Source: Spirosoma sordidisoli
GTDB lineage: Bacteria; Bacteroidota; Bacteroidia; Cytophagales; Spirosomataceae
Direction: 5' to 3'
Length of the DNA stretch: 64,000 nt
Assembly: GCF_004138325.1 (NCBI RefSeq)
Contig: NZ_SBLB01000010.1
Location: 62,001 to 126,000, forward strand
Shown here: positions 35,360 to 44,224 of the stretch, one piece after another
Position numbering within the stretch: the first letter of the stretch is position 1
Layout: each line of letters starts with the position of its first letter
Position numbers and translations under genes: made by a program
The notes under the pieces: generated by a model
What the model saw: the letters and a program-made list of their open reading frames with translations, nothing else
Databases searched by the model: none
What the model was told of the DNA's origin: nothing

Positions 35360-36511
35360 ATGCGTCAGCTACTCGACACAGTGTATCGGCCAAACCGACG
35401 CCTGTTTCGGGTGCTGGGCCATCTGCTGATGTGGCTGGTCGTGTACGTTGTGCTTATCGACAGCACCGGCAGCCGGATTTTTGAAGACAATGAGCGAGTC
35501 GTCCGTACGGCGTCGGTCGTTGATTTTCTGGAAACAGTCGGGCTGTATTATCTGCTGGGGTATTATGTATTTCCGGCCTTCATCTACTCCCAGAAGTACC
35601 TGCGTCTGGCTACCGTCATCCTGGTGGTTTTCTTTGTCATGTACCAGCTCAATAGTGAGTTGTTCAACTACCTGGACTCAATTAGTACTAAAGTTCGGCC
35701 AGACGGAAAACCAACGTATGCTACCAAAATAAACGCGATGGTTCGGGAGGCTGGCTGGCTGGGCTGCTTTACCAGCTTACGGGTTGCTTTATGGAACCTG
35801 TTCTATGCGTTTGGCTTGCCTATCGTTTTATTAACCTTCAAAGCATTTCGGGATATTATCAGTTATCAGCGACGACTGGTCCTGGCCGAACGCGATAAAC
35901 TGGCTCTGGAGCTGAATTTTTTGAAGGCCCAGGTCAACCCGCACTTTCTGTTCAACACGCTCAACAGCATTTACGCCCGCATCTTCGATACCGATGAGCC
36001 CGCAGCCAACCTGGTGCTGCAACTCGCCGAGCTGATGCGCTACAACCTCTACGAAACCGACCAGCCTCGCATTGCCCTCGACAAAGAGCTGGCGTATATT
36101 CAGAACTACCTCAATCTGGAGCGCAATCGTCTGGCCGATCAGCCCATCACAATCGACTACCAGCAGCAGGGTGATGCCGGCGTGTGTCAGGTTGCTCCGC
36201 TGCTGCTGATCGCCTTCGTGGAGAACGCCTTCAAGCATGGCATAAAGGGAGGCATGTCCAATGCTTATGTACGGGTAGACGCCACTGTGGTCGAACACCG
36301 GCTAACGTTTACCGTAGTCAACAGCGTAGCGCCCCGACGAGGTGCCGCTGGCACCAGGGCTAAATCAGGTGGGGTAGGGCTGGTGAATGTGCGCCGTCGG
36401 CTGGAGGCTTTGTATGCTCATAAACACACGCTGACGATTACACCAGCGGCCGATGTGTACCGGGTTCAGCTCGTTATCGACCTGGAGCCCATTCAGGAGA
36501 CGACTCGCTAG
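35360..36511 (+). CDS. LytS-like membrane histidine kinase
   Basis: 383 residues from ATG 35360 (MRQLLDTVYRPNRRLFRV); the frame extends to TTG 35303 but the ATG is favoured. About four membrane helices lie in residues 20-170. The kinase domain has the H-box 'LKAQVNPHFLFNTLNSIYAR' and an ATPase region ('IAFVENAFKHGIKGGM', 'SGGVGLVNVRRRLEALY'). It senses an envelope signal and phosphorylates the LytTR regulator. It ends about 210 bp before the precursor gene. Confidence 0.92.
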   Translation: MRQLLDTVYRPNRRLFRVLGHLLMWLVVYVVLIDSTGSRIFEDNERVVRTASVVDFLETVGLYYLLGYYVFPAFIYSQKYLRLATVILVVFFVMYQLNSELFNYLDSISTKVRPDGKPTYATKINAMVREAGWLGCFTSLRVALWNLFYAFGLPIVLLTFKAFRDIISYQRRLVLAERDKLALELNFLKAQVNPHFLFNTLNSIYARIFDTDEPAANLVLQLAELMRYNLYETDQPRIALDKELAYIQNYLNLERNRLADQPITIDYQQQGDAGVCQVAPLLLIAFVENAFKHGIKGGMSNAYVRVDATVVEHRLTFTVVNSVAPRRGAAGTRAKSGGVGLVNVRRRLEALYAHKHTLTITPAADVYRVQLVIDLEPIQETTR

Positions 36512-36549
36512 CTGGCGGTGCGACGACTCCTGGTTTCTGACGGGCAATC

Positions 36550-36580
36550 ATTCATCGAAAAAAGACGGCAATTAGTCGAA
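36550..36580 (-). promoter_or_regulatory. Putative LytTR operator upstream of the precursor peptide
   Basis: On the minus strand, tcgactaattg and tcgatgaatg have their TCGA cores exactly 21 bp apart, matching the pair before the regulator gene (34439). A single further box, ttcgactaatt, occurs at 37297-37308 before lanB. Confidence 0.55.
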
Positions 36581-36722
36581 AAGTGGCTGAAATCGATCTA
36601 AACAACTTGCTGCGGGCCTGGGTCATCTGCTATGTTTATCATGTCAACGGCCACTGGTCACCAGCGACAGTTGTTTCTACCGACCTGCTAACTTCTAAAC
36701 CAACTTTCTAACGCCTATTACC

Positions 36723-36863
36723 ATGAAGAATCAAACAGCTACCGTATCGCCCCGCCTTACGCTGAAAAAAGAGCGCATTGTGTGCCTAACGCCCGCTGGT
36801 GTGACTAATTCAAACACAGGTAAGTCGAGCCGAATTTGTGATTTTCTGACTATTGGCGGCTAG
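36723..36863 (+). CDS. Candidate class I lanthipeptide precursor
   Basis: 46 residues, too short for routine gene calling. The leader motif 'LTLKKERIVCLTP' matches the 'LsLkKeti..L' leader of Bacteroidota class I lanthipeptide precursors. The C-terminal part holds Thr28, Ser30, Thr32, Ser35, Ser36, Cys39 and Thr43, ending in GG. A second Cys (Cys21) lies in the leader-like region. It lies upstream of the LanB gene and downstream of a TCS with matching operators. The exact leader/core boundary is unclear. Confidence 0.65.
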   Translation: MKNQTATVSPRLTLKKERIVCLTPAGVTNSNTGKSSRICDFLTIGG

Positions 36864-36869
36864 TACCTC

Positions 36870-37229
36870 TTGCAAACCTACCTCACCCTTAACTATTCGA
36901 GAGTAAGCCGAAGCCAGCTTGCTCACTATCTTCAGCGCACCGGCTGGCTATGTTTTGGCCAGACTGGTGCGTTTACTGAAGATGCGCTCGCCTGCATCCG
37001 GTCAAGAGAGTGTACGCTGGTTTTTCTGCGGTTGTCGGCCCCTGACGAAGATGTACCGGAGCCGTTTCTGGCCGCCCTTCGCCAGCATCCGGCGGTTATC
37101 GTTACCTCGCCGTATCCAGCTCATCTGTTCAGCTATCTGAACCTGCATCCCTTTGATTTTCTGACCGAACCGTATTCATTTGACCGATTTGCGGTCAGTA
37201 TGGAGCGCTATGTCGCTGTGTTCGGATAA
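36870..37229 (+). CDS. Degenerate receiver-like protein
   Basis: 119 residues starting at TTG, 6 bp after the precursor stop. The layout is that of a receiver domain, but the position of the phospho-acceptor reads Arg ('LVFLRLSAPDED') and the conserved Lys is Glu ('FDFLTEPYSFDRF'). No output domain. It would be a pseudo-receiver that cannot be phosphorylated in the usual way, perhaps a partner or decoy for the LytS/LytTR pair. Fold assignment is moderate; the role is inference. Confidence 0.6.
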   Translation: MQTYLTLNYSRVSRSQLAHYLQRTGWLCFGQTGAFTEDALACIRSRECTLVFLRLSAPDEDVPEPFLAALRQHPAVIVTSPYPAHLFSYLNLHPFDFLTEPYSFDRFAVSMERYVAVFG

Positions 37230-37384
37230 AGATGTAGTTACACGAAAACGATTCCCAATACGTTCCGGTCTGTTTATTAACAATAATTTATTTGGGTAAT
37301 TAGTCGAAAAAAAGCGGGTTTTGTTGACACCCCTGGCAGGGCTCACTATATTAGTAAGTTCCTCCACGTCGATATACTTCCCGA

Positions 37385-40300
37385 ATGATCCAGCTAAGCC
37401 GTTTTTTTTTGATACGTCGGCCCCTTTATTCCCTCGACCGGCTAATTCAGTTTTACCAGCAGCTGAGTTCCCATCCCCTCGAAGAACTTTTACGGCAACA
37501 TTATCAGGATCCGCTGGCGCAGGAGGCTATCCTGGCTGCGTCGCCAACCCTCTACGAACGTTTCCGGCGCTGGCTGGCGGGTGAGGTCCTGCCCGAGCAG
37601 GATAAATTGCTGGCTACTTTACACAAGTACCTGATTCGAATGTGCAGCCGCGCTACGCCCTACGGTATGTTTGCGGGATGCACGACGGGTCAGTTTGGCG
37701 AATACACCCAATTTCAGGCTGCTCCGGCCCACTCGCTGCGTACCCACACCCGCGTTGATATGGATTGCCTGCTGGGCATTCGGGAGTGGCTCACGAACCA
37801 GCCCACCATTCGGACGCAGCTACGCCTTTTTCCCAACTCATCGCTCTATCCGGTTGGTTCGTCGCTTCGTTATGTCGAGCAGCAGCGCGAAGCCAGCAAC
37901 CGGAACTACTTTATCAGCGTTGTTGAAGCCGATCAGTACCTGACCCTTGTCCTCAAAGCCGCCCGTACCGGCGCCACCATCCAGGAACTGGCCGCGCTGC
38001 TGATCGAACGGGATGCCCAGGCCGACGAAGCGATCGACTTTGTTGAGCAACTCATTGAAGGACAGTTACTCATCTTCGAGATCGAACCTACCGTAACGGG
38101 CCTGCACTACCTCGACCGGCTGACCGAACAAATTGCTTCGCTGGAAAATGCCGACGCCTGGGCCAGCGACCTGCGCCAGCTTCAGCACCAGTTGCAGCAT
38201 CCCGACCGGCTCGTGGCGTATACGCAGGTTCGGCAGTGGTTTCTGGATCGGTCCATTGCCGTGCCCACTGCCGATGTCGTACAGGTCGACACATTTTTCG
38301 ATACGCCAGGCCTGCAGTTGAGCGAACGCGCCATGCAGCACCTGCAGCGCCCGCTGGAGAAACTGATGGCCCTGAACCAGCCCTACGTATGCCCCAATCT
38401 CGACGAGTTCAAGCGGCTGTTTTATAATCGGTACGAAGACGAAGAGGTGCCGCTGGCGCTGGCACTCGACGGGGAGTTCGGCATTGGCTACGGCCACAGT
38501 TCCATGCTGGGTGTAGGCTACGCCCCGCTCATCGACGACCTTACGTTTGCCAGTGCTGCGGTGGCCCAGACCACCGCCTGGGATTGGTGGCAGACACTGG
38601 TCATGGACAAATACGCCGAAACCCTGCGAACCAAACAGGACGAAATCATCCTGACCGACGACGATCTGACCTACATCAATAGCCAGCAAACCGCGTCGGC
38701 ACCGTTGCCGGGCAGTTTTTACGCGTTTGGATCGCTGCTGGCCCGCTCGGCCCGGGCACTCGACGAAGGTGATTTTCTGTTCAATCTACTGGCCTGCAAA
38801 GGGCCATCGGCCGTTAATCTCATGAGCCGCTTTGGCGAAGGCGACCCCCAGCTAGCCAAACACATCCGGAGTTGCGCTACCGCCGAAGAAGAGCACCACC
38901 CCAACGTGATCATGGCCGAAATTGTACACCTGCCCGAAAACCGGGCGGGTAACATCCTGATCCGGCCTACGCTCTACCAGTACGAAATCCCCTACATGGG
39001 CCAGTCGTCGGTAGACCCCGATTATCAAATTTCGTTGTCTGACCTGATGGTATCGGTGCGCAACAATCGGGTTGTGCTGCGTTCAAAACGCCTGAACCAG
39101 CGCGTAGTGCCGCGTCTGACCAACGCGCATAATTTTAGCCAGGGCCTGCCGATTTACCGGTTTCTCTGCGATTTACAGGCGCAGGATATGCACCTGAACG
39201 TGGTCTGGAACTGGGGCGTTTTGCGAACCCAAGCTTACCTGCCCCGCGTTCGGTACCGCAACATCCTGATAAGCCGGGCTACCTGGCAGCTTCAGTGCCG
39301 TAATCTCACCCCCGATAATCCGCTGCGGCTGGTAGCCCAGCTGACGGCCGTAGGTTTGCCCGATCAGTTTATGCTGGCTCAGGGCGATAATGAATTGTAC
39401 ATAGCGCTGCACGTACCGGCGTCGCTCAACCTGCTCATCGACGAAATCAAAAAACAGACGCAGATTCGGCTGGTCGAATGCCTGACCCAGCCTGACCGCT
39501 GCCCGCTGATCAACAAACGCGAGCATTTTACGCACGAAATCATTATTCCGTTTCACAATAAAGCCGCCCAGCCGTTACCCGGTCTGAGCCAGACGAATAC
39601 GCACCTGCCCCAGCGCAAATTTTCGGTAGGCAGCGAGTGGTTCTACCTGAAAGTGTACACGGGCGAAAAAACATCCGACGCCCTGTTGCTGCAAACCATT
39701 TATCCCGTTGTGCAGCAGCTGCTGAAAACGCAGATCATCCAGGAGTTTTTCTTTGTGCGTTACAAAGACACCGACCCCCACCTGCGGCTTAGGTTTCGGG
39801 GCAACGCGCACCTCGAATTTTACCATCACGTTGTGCGCGTGGTAGAAAAGGCGCTGGCCGAATCTATAGAAGCGGGTATCGTACACCGCGTTCAGATCGA
39901 TACCTACCAACGCGAGCTGGAACGGTACGGTATGGAACACATTAGCCTCTGCGAAACGCTGTTTCACTGCGACAGTCTGTCGACGCTGGCCTTCATGGCG
40001 CGCACCGGCGATGCCTTCGACGAAAACCTGCGCTTTGCGTTTGCCATTCGTAAAATTAACCAGCTCCTGGCCGGGGCAGGCCTCTTGCCCGACGGGTGCC
40101 TGGCTATCATGAGCCGACTTAAAGAAAGCTTTTTTCTGGAGTTCGGGGGCGAGTCGGCGCTGCGTCGGCAACTGAACGAAAAATACCGCACCTACCGCTC
40201 GCTTCTGGAGCATGCCCTATCGGCCGATTTTCCACTGGCCGATGAACACAACCAGTGGCACTGCCGGCAAACCGAACTGTTGCAGAAGCTGGTAGCCGCT

Positions 40301-40459
40301 TATGAGTACAATCCGCAAACGTTGCATTCCATGCTGAGCAGCCTGATCCATATGGTTGTGAATCGGTTGTTTCCATCCAAACAGCGGGCCTATGAGCTTG
40401 TGCTGTACTACTGCCTGGCCAAGCATTACGATTCAGTATGGGCACGGCAGAAATTATAG
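37385..40459 (+). CDS. Full-length LanB lanthipeptide dehydratase
   Basis: 1024 residues, the usual length of LanB. The N-terminal glutamylation domain begins 'IQLSRFFLIRRPLYSL' and has the typical 'RMCSRATPYGMFAGCTTG'. The C-terminal elimination (SpaB_C/thiopeptide-type) domain starts near residue 740 ('FSVGSEWFYLKVYTG', 'FFFVRYKDTDPHLRLRFRG') and contains 'HRVQIDTYQRELERYGME'. LanB uses glutamyl-tRNA to dehydrate Ser/Thr in the precursor. No LanC cyclase, transporter or protease gene lies beside it, so the thioether step may be done elsewhere or not at all. Confidence 0.93.
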   Translation: MIQLSRFFLIRRPLYSLDRLIQFYQQLSSHPLEELLRQHYQDPLAQEAILAASPTLYERFRRWLAGEVLPEQDKLLATLHKYLIRMCSRATPYGMFAGCTTGQFGEYTQFQAAPAHSLRTHTRVDMDCLLGIREWLTNQPTIRTQLRLFPNSSLYPVGSSLRYVEQQREASNRNYFISVVEADQYLTLVLKAARTGATIQELAALLIERDAQADEAIDFVEQLIEGQLLIFEIEPTVTGLHYLDRLTEQIASLENADAWASDLRQLQHQLQHPDRLVAYTQVRQWFLDRSIAVPTADVVQVDTFFDTPGLQLSERAMQHLQRPLEKLMALNQPYVCPNLDEFKRLFYNRYEDEEVPLALALDGEFGIGYGHSSMLGVGYAPLIDDLTFASAAVAQTTAWDWWQTLVMDKYAETLRTKQDEIILTDDDLTYINSQQTASAPLPGSFYAFGSLLARSARALDEGDFLFNLLACKGPSAVNLMSRFGEGDPQLAKHIRSCATAEEEHHPNVIMAEIVHLPENRAGNILIRPTLYQYEIPYMGQSSVDPDYQISLSDLMVSVRNNRVVLRSKRLNQRVVPRLTNAHNFSQGLPIYRFLCDLQAQDMHLNVVWNWGVLRTQAYLPRVRYRNILISRATWQLQCRNLTPDNPLRLVAQLTAVGLPDQFMLAQGDNELYIALHVPASLNLLIDEIKKQTQIRLVECLTQPDRCPLINKREHFTHEIIIPFHNKAAQPLPGLSQTNTHLPQRKFSVGSEWFYLKVYTGEKTSDALLLQTIYPVVQQLLKTQIIQEFFFVRYKDTDPHLRLRFRGNAHLEFYHHVVRVVEKALAESIEAGIVHRVQIDTYQRELERYGMEHISLCETLFHCDSLSTLAFMARTGDAFDENLRFAFAIRKINQLLAGAGLLPDGCLAIMSRLKESFFLEFGGESALRRQLNEKYRTYRSLLEHALSADFPLADEHNQWHCRQTELLQKLVAAYEYNPQTLHSMLSSLIHMVVNRLFPSKQRAYELVLYYCLAKHYDSVWARQKL

Positions 40460-40481
40460 GATACTACGTGATCCGTTTACG

Positions 40482-40516
40482 AAAAGCCACGGGACGATGC
40501 GTTTCGGGGCTTTTTT
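40482..40516 (+). terminator. Terminator after lanB
   Basis: Stem aaaagcc / ggctttt with a run of T residues, 22 bp after the stop. Confidence 0.6.
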
Positions 40517-40667
40517 ATGGGCTGTATAACCAAAGCGAATAAAGTTTGCCCAAATGGATTAAGCTATAACGGCCGGTTATTGAAACCAGTCTGGTTAGGT
40601 CGCAACTTTGAATCAACAAATCGATCACAAAAACAAACGAACAATGACTCTCTAAACAAGTAAGATC

Positions 40668-40847
40668 ATGAAAAAGCGCATCACGTCTGAGTTCTCTTTT
40701 GAGGTGTGGATTAACAACGACATCGACTCGATGGCCGACGAGATTGGCTCATTCGATGACAACTGGATCGTGTCGGCCGGTGATCTGTTCGACGGCCTGG
40801 AACTGCCCACCGACGAGCCGTTGCAGCACTACGACGAGGCAGCCTGA
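40668..40847 (+). CDS. Acidic 59-residue peptide of unknown role
   Basis: 59 residues from ATG 40668 (MKKRITSEFSFEVWINND). Strongly acidic C-terminal half ('EIGSFDDNWIVSAGDLFDGL', ending HYDEAA), no cysteine. No GG leader motif. It lies 208 bp after LanB and could be an accessory peptide, a non-lanthionine RiPP precursor such as a graspetide-like substrate, or unrelated. No grasp enzyme is seen nearby. Confidence 0.5.
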   Translation: MKKRITSEFSFEVWINNDIDSMADEIGSFDDNWIVSAGDLFDGLELPTDEPLQHYDEAA

Positions 40848-41233
40848 CAGAGTCCTGCGCTTATAACCTGAGTGACTAAAGTATAACCTCGAGTTATTGA
40901 TATACATGCCTTTGACTAAGACCTTTACAGTGTCATCAGGGCAACAGAACACAACTAAAAGCTAAGAATTTATACAGACGCGTACTACTTATACACATAA
41001 TACTAGGAAGCCGGGGCGTAGCACCGTAGCTACACCGGAAATGATTCAAAGTGATCCATACTAAAACGAACCAGGCGGGCATAGGTACTCCCCCGCACCA
41101 GAAGCGGGGGAGATTGTCCTGAAATGGAACGAATCAGGAAGCGTGATTGCGGTTTTGTCGGTTTTTTTGTCAGTTTTATCAGTTAAGGCATAGGCAATTT
41201 TGTTCTGAAAAACCAATCAAAACAGACAAAGTC
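40848..41233. other. Intergenic leader region with repeats and hairpin
   Basis: Holds the direct repeat tataacctgagt / tataacctcgagt (40862 and 40882) and a 9-bp hairpin ctcccccgc / gcgggggag (41088-41112) without a T run. No gene. Likely contains the promoter of the 41234 precursor and cyclase genes. Confidence 0.5.
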
Positions 41234-41407
41234 ATGGAACTACAGAACAACCAGGAAAACAACAAGGTGATCGTTGCTGATCAGGTGAATGTGTCTAACA
41301 AGGTTGCCAGTTTCCCGGCCGAGCCGGTGGAGGACATGGAGCTGAACGACGAGCAGTTGGATATTATATCTGGTGGAGGAGATGGTGGTTTTATTATTAA
41401 AGGATGA
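41234..41407 (+). CDS. Short GG-leader precursor peptide
   Basis: 57 residues from ATG 41234 (MELQNNQENNKVIVADQV). The C-terminal leader 'MELNDEQLDIISGG' matches the '.ELs.EqLe.vaGG' end of the four NHLP leaders downstream, though the long nitrile-hydratase part is missing. The core would be only GDGGFIIKG, without Ser, Thr or Cys. The next gene starts inside its stop (ATGA), so it is co-translated with the cyclase. It may be a signal, spacer or vestigial precursor rather than a modified product. Confidence 0.7.
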   Translation: MELQNNQENNKVIVADQVNVSNKVASFPAEPVEDMELNDEQLDIISGGGDGGFIIKG

Positions 41408-43389
41408 TGAAGTCGTGGATGTGCATATTGCTGGGGGTTCTTCTGTCGACAGGAATGGAGAACAGGTTGTATGCACAAACCACGTCAACACAGAATACAG
41501 TTGCACCGGCCAGTGTAACTAAGGCCATTGACAGGAAAACAGCTGATAGCCTTTTTAATCAGGGGGTTCGCTTTCAGGATACGCAGGCCTATCAACAATC
41601 GTTGGTATTGTTTGGAAAAAGCCAAAAACTTTACCAGGACATTGGTGATGGAAAGAGAGTAGGAGATTGCTTTAATTACATGGCGATAACCTATTATTAT
41701 CAGGGCGATTTCTCGAAAGCAGTAGCGGCTTTCAAAAAAGGAGCCGAAACCTTTAAAAAGATACGATACAAAAAAGGAGTTGCTTCAACGCTGAATAACA
41801 TTGGTAGTGTATATAATAGCCAGGGAAATTACCTGAAAGCACTGGAACATTTTCGGCAGGCGGCTATCATATTTAAAGAAATTGGTGATACTGATAATTT
41901 GACGGCCGTCACCAATAATATCGGTTTAATTTATACCAAGGCGAAAGATTACAGCAACGCTATGAAGTATTTTACTCAGGCTTATGCTGTATACAAACGA
42001 GGAGGTAACCAGGAAAGAATTGCCCAGATACAGGATGCTATTGGTAATATCTATTTGAAACAGGGCAAGTACAATAACGCATTTCAGAGTTTTAACGAAT
42101 CGTTACAAATTGCCGACAGGAAGAAGGATAAGCAGTTACAGATTCTGGCATTAAACAGCCTGGGTGATTTGTTCTATGCGCAGTCAGATTATAAAAAAGC
42201 CTTACCCTACTATGAGCGATGTCTGACTTATTCCAATCAGATAGGTAGCTTACAGAGCCAGGCAGAATCGCAGATCGCTATTGGCAGTATTTTGCATCGG
42301 TTGGCAAAAGTTAATGACGCGGTAAACAAATGCCGGGACGGTTTGCGACTGGCAAGAGAAATAGGGTCTGTCTCACTAAAAAAACGGGGATGTGATTGTC
42401 TATACCAATCGTACAAGGCATTAGGAAATGACCGGCAGGCATTGCACTATTTTGAGCAGGCTAACACGCTGGAAGATAGCTTGAATCTCTCAGAAACGGC
42501 CAACAAGGTCATGGGCATGGAGTTTCAGAAGCAGCAGTTGGTCGACAGTATTGCCTACGTCAAAAAAGAGCATGCCATTCAACTGAAGCATAAGGAGGAG
42601 GTACAGCGGCAGGAGAAACAGCGGAACATGATTATCCTGTCGTTGGGATTTATTCTCCTGGTAGCGGCTGGTTTATGGGCTCAGCTCAACTACGTCAGGA
42701 AATCAAGAGCAGCCCTAAAGGTCGAAAAAGATCGCTCTGAAGCTTTGCTGCTGAATATTTTGCCTGAAGAGATTGCAGAGGAGCTGAAAGAGAAGGGGCA
42801 TGTCGATGCCCGGGAATATAACCTGGTATCGATCTTATTCACGGATTTCAAATCGTTTACGCAAACCGCTGAGCAGATGTCTCCGCAAAGCCTGGTCGAA
42901 GAGATCCATACCTGCTTCAAAGCGTTTGACCTGATTGCCGGTAAATATCAGATCGAGAAAATAAAAACTATTGGTGATGCCTACATGGCGGCAGGCGGTA
43001 TCCCACATACGGACGAACGGGCACTGAAAAACATTGTGCTGGCCGGCCTGGAGATGCAGAAGTTCATGACACAGCGAGCCGCTGAAAGCCGCGCCCAGGG
43101 TCGTCCCGCCTTTGACATGCGCCTGGGCATCCATGCCGGGCCAATTGTAGCGGGTATCGTAGGGGTCAAAAAGTTCCAGTACGATGTGTGGGGCGACACC
43201 GTAAACACCGCCAGCCGAATGGAAAGTAGCGGGCTGGTCGGGAAAGTTAATATAAGTGAGACCCTATATGATCTGATAAAGGACGAAGAGTGCTTCTCGT
43301 TCGAATACAGGGGGAAGGTACATGCCAAAGGAAAAGGGGATATGGGTATGTACTTCGTGGAGAAAAAGTTTGTGTATGAACTAGCGTGA
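41404..43389 (+). CDS. TPR-containing class III adenylate cyclase
   Basis: 661 residues. Signal peptide (1-24), then tetratricopeptide repeats to about residue 350 ('ALEHFRQAAIIFKEIGDTDN', 'AFQSFNESLQIADRKKDK'). A membrane helix follows near 400-420 ('MIILSLGFILLVAAGLWAQL'). The C-terminal class III cyclase domain has metal-binding Asp in 'SILFTDFKSFT' and in 'KTIGDAYMAAGG', and the transition-state Asn/Arg in 'GDTVNTASRMES'. The Lys (EKIKTIGD) and Asp (QYDVWGD) positions are those of adenine-specific enzymes, so the product is probably cAMP. The TPRs face the periplasm and may sense a peptide or protein. Confidence 0.9.
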   Translation: MMKSWMCILLGVLLSTGMENRLYAQTTSTQNTVAPASVTKAIDRKTADSLFNQGVRFQDTQAYQQSLVLFGKSQKLYQDIGDGKRVGDCFNYMAITYYYQGDFSKAVAAFKKGAETFKKIRYKKGVASTLNNIGSVYNSQGNYLKALEHFRQAAIIFKEIGDTDNLTAVTNNIGLIYTKAKDYSNAMKYFTQAYAVYKRGGNQERIAQIQDAIGNIYLKQGKYNNAFQSFNESLQIADRKKDKQLQILALNSLGDLFYAQSDYKKALPYYERCLTYSNQIGSLQSQAESQIAIGSILHRLAKVNDAVNKCRDGLRLAREIGSVSLKKRGCDCLYQSYKALGNDRQALHYFEQANTLEDSLNLSETANKVMGMEFQKQQLVDSIAYVKKEHAIQLKHKEEVQRQEKQRNMIILSLGFILLVAAGLWAQLNYVRKSRAALKVEKDRSEALLLNILPEEIAEELKEKGHVDAREYNLVSILFTDFKSFTQTAEQMSPQSLVEEIHTCFKAFDLIAGKYQIEKIKTIGDAYMAAGGIPHTDERALKNIVLAGLEMQKFMTQRAAESRAQGRPAFDMRLGIHAGPIVAGIVGVKKFQYDVWGDTVNTASRMESSGLVGKVNISETLYDLIKDEECFSFEYRGKVHAKGKGDMGMYFVEKKFVYELA

Positions 43390-43391
43390 TC

Positions 43392-43496
43392 ATGGAAAAG
43401 AGCAGAGAAGACAAAAGAAAGGATACTTGGAAAATAGCTTTATACGCGGCACTTGGTGTTATTTTATACAAAGTAGTTACAGAATTTCTGCTTTAG
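43392..43496 (+). CDS. Single-helix 34-residue membrane peptide
   Basis: 34 residues, starting 2 bp after the cyclase stop. Charged N-terminus (MEKSREDKRKDTW) then one membrane helix ('KIALYAALGVILYKVV'). Translational coupling to the cyclase is likely. Could be a membrane anchor or regulator of the cyclase. Short, so moderate support. Confidence 0.4.
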   Translation: MEKSREDKRKDTWKIALYAALGVILYKVVTEFLL

Positions 43497-43559
43497 CTAA
43501 ATAGGCTGTCTTGATGGACGCCAGGATACTGTTGATTGAAGATTTATATCTATAAAATA

Positions 43560-43754
43560 ATGGAAGAGTGTAAAGTAGAATCCCTGATATATTATTCAAA
43601 ATTGACGCTCGATGCAGAGCACATCGTAAAGAAGTCGAAGGAAGAGATTCAGGCTAAGCTTGATGAGTACACGGCTCAGGGCTATCGACTAATCTCAACA
43701 ACATCTACCAATTTTGGCCTGGCTATATACATTTATCTCTTCTTTGAAAAATAG
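43560..43754 (+). CDS. Small DUF4177-like protein
   Basis: 64 residues from ATG 43560 (MEECKVESLIYYSKLTLD); upstream codons are not credible. The pattern 'EIQAKLDEYTAQGYRLIST' followed by a hydrophobic beta strand to the C-terminus is like the DUF4177/YdhR-type small domains. Function unknown. It lies between the cyclase and the NHLP precursors. Confidence 0.55.
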   Translation: MEECKVESLIYYSKLTLDAEHIVKKSKEEIQAKLDEYTAQGYRLISTTSTNFGLAIYIYLFFEK

Positions 43755-43861
43755 TCTACTTGCTATCATAGACTAAGCGTGAAAAATAAGGTAGTTTTTT
43801 AGTAGCTACAACAAATTTATAGGATAGATACACTACTTCTTTATAATATACCAATAAAGAT

Positions 43862-44191
43862 ATGGAACAGAGAAAACAGGAGATTATAGAAGCGATTATC
43901 TCCAAAGCTTGGGAGGATGTCAATTATAGAAAAGAGTTAATTGCCGACCCGATAAAAGCAATAGAAAAATTGACGGGCGTTAAAGTAGCGATACCAGAAG
44001 GAAAAACCATAGTTGTTAATGATCAGACTGACAAGTCAAAAATCTACGTAAATATTCCCGCTGAGCCAGAAATAGAAAGTATGGAGTTAAGTGAAGAGCA
44101 ACTTGAAGCCGTAGCCGGTGGCGGGCACCAAATTTGGGGGAGCTTTATGGTTAGTCTATTCCCCAATCTGAAAGATTGCATTACCCTTTAA
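43862..44191 (+). CDS. NHLP-family RiPP precursor 1
   Basis: 109 residues. The leader is a nitrile-hydratase-like domain: 'AWEDVNYRKELIADPIKAIE', 'IPEGKTIVVNDQTDKSKIYV', then 'MELSEEQLEAVAGG' (Gly87 is the last). This is the classic NHLP/proteusin leader. The core is 22 residues (88-109), starting GHQIWGSF, with Ser94, Ser98, Cys106 and Thr108 as possible dehydration and thioether sites. First of four paralogous precursors in tandem; cores diverge while leaders are conserved. Confidence 0.9.
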   Translation: MEQRKQEIIEAIISKAWEDVNYRKELIADPIKAIEKLTGVKVAIPEGKTIVVNDQTDKSKIYVNIPAEPEIESMELSEEQLEAVAGGGHQIWGSFMVSLFPNLKDCITL

Positions 44192-44224
44192 TTATATATA
44201 CAATAAACCAAAACAAACAAAACA

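Noticed and set aside
43514..43558. Tiny frame encoding MDARILLIEDLYL, like a response-regulator N-terminus
   Set aside because: Only 13 codons; may be a relic but cannot be supported as a gene.
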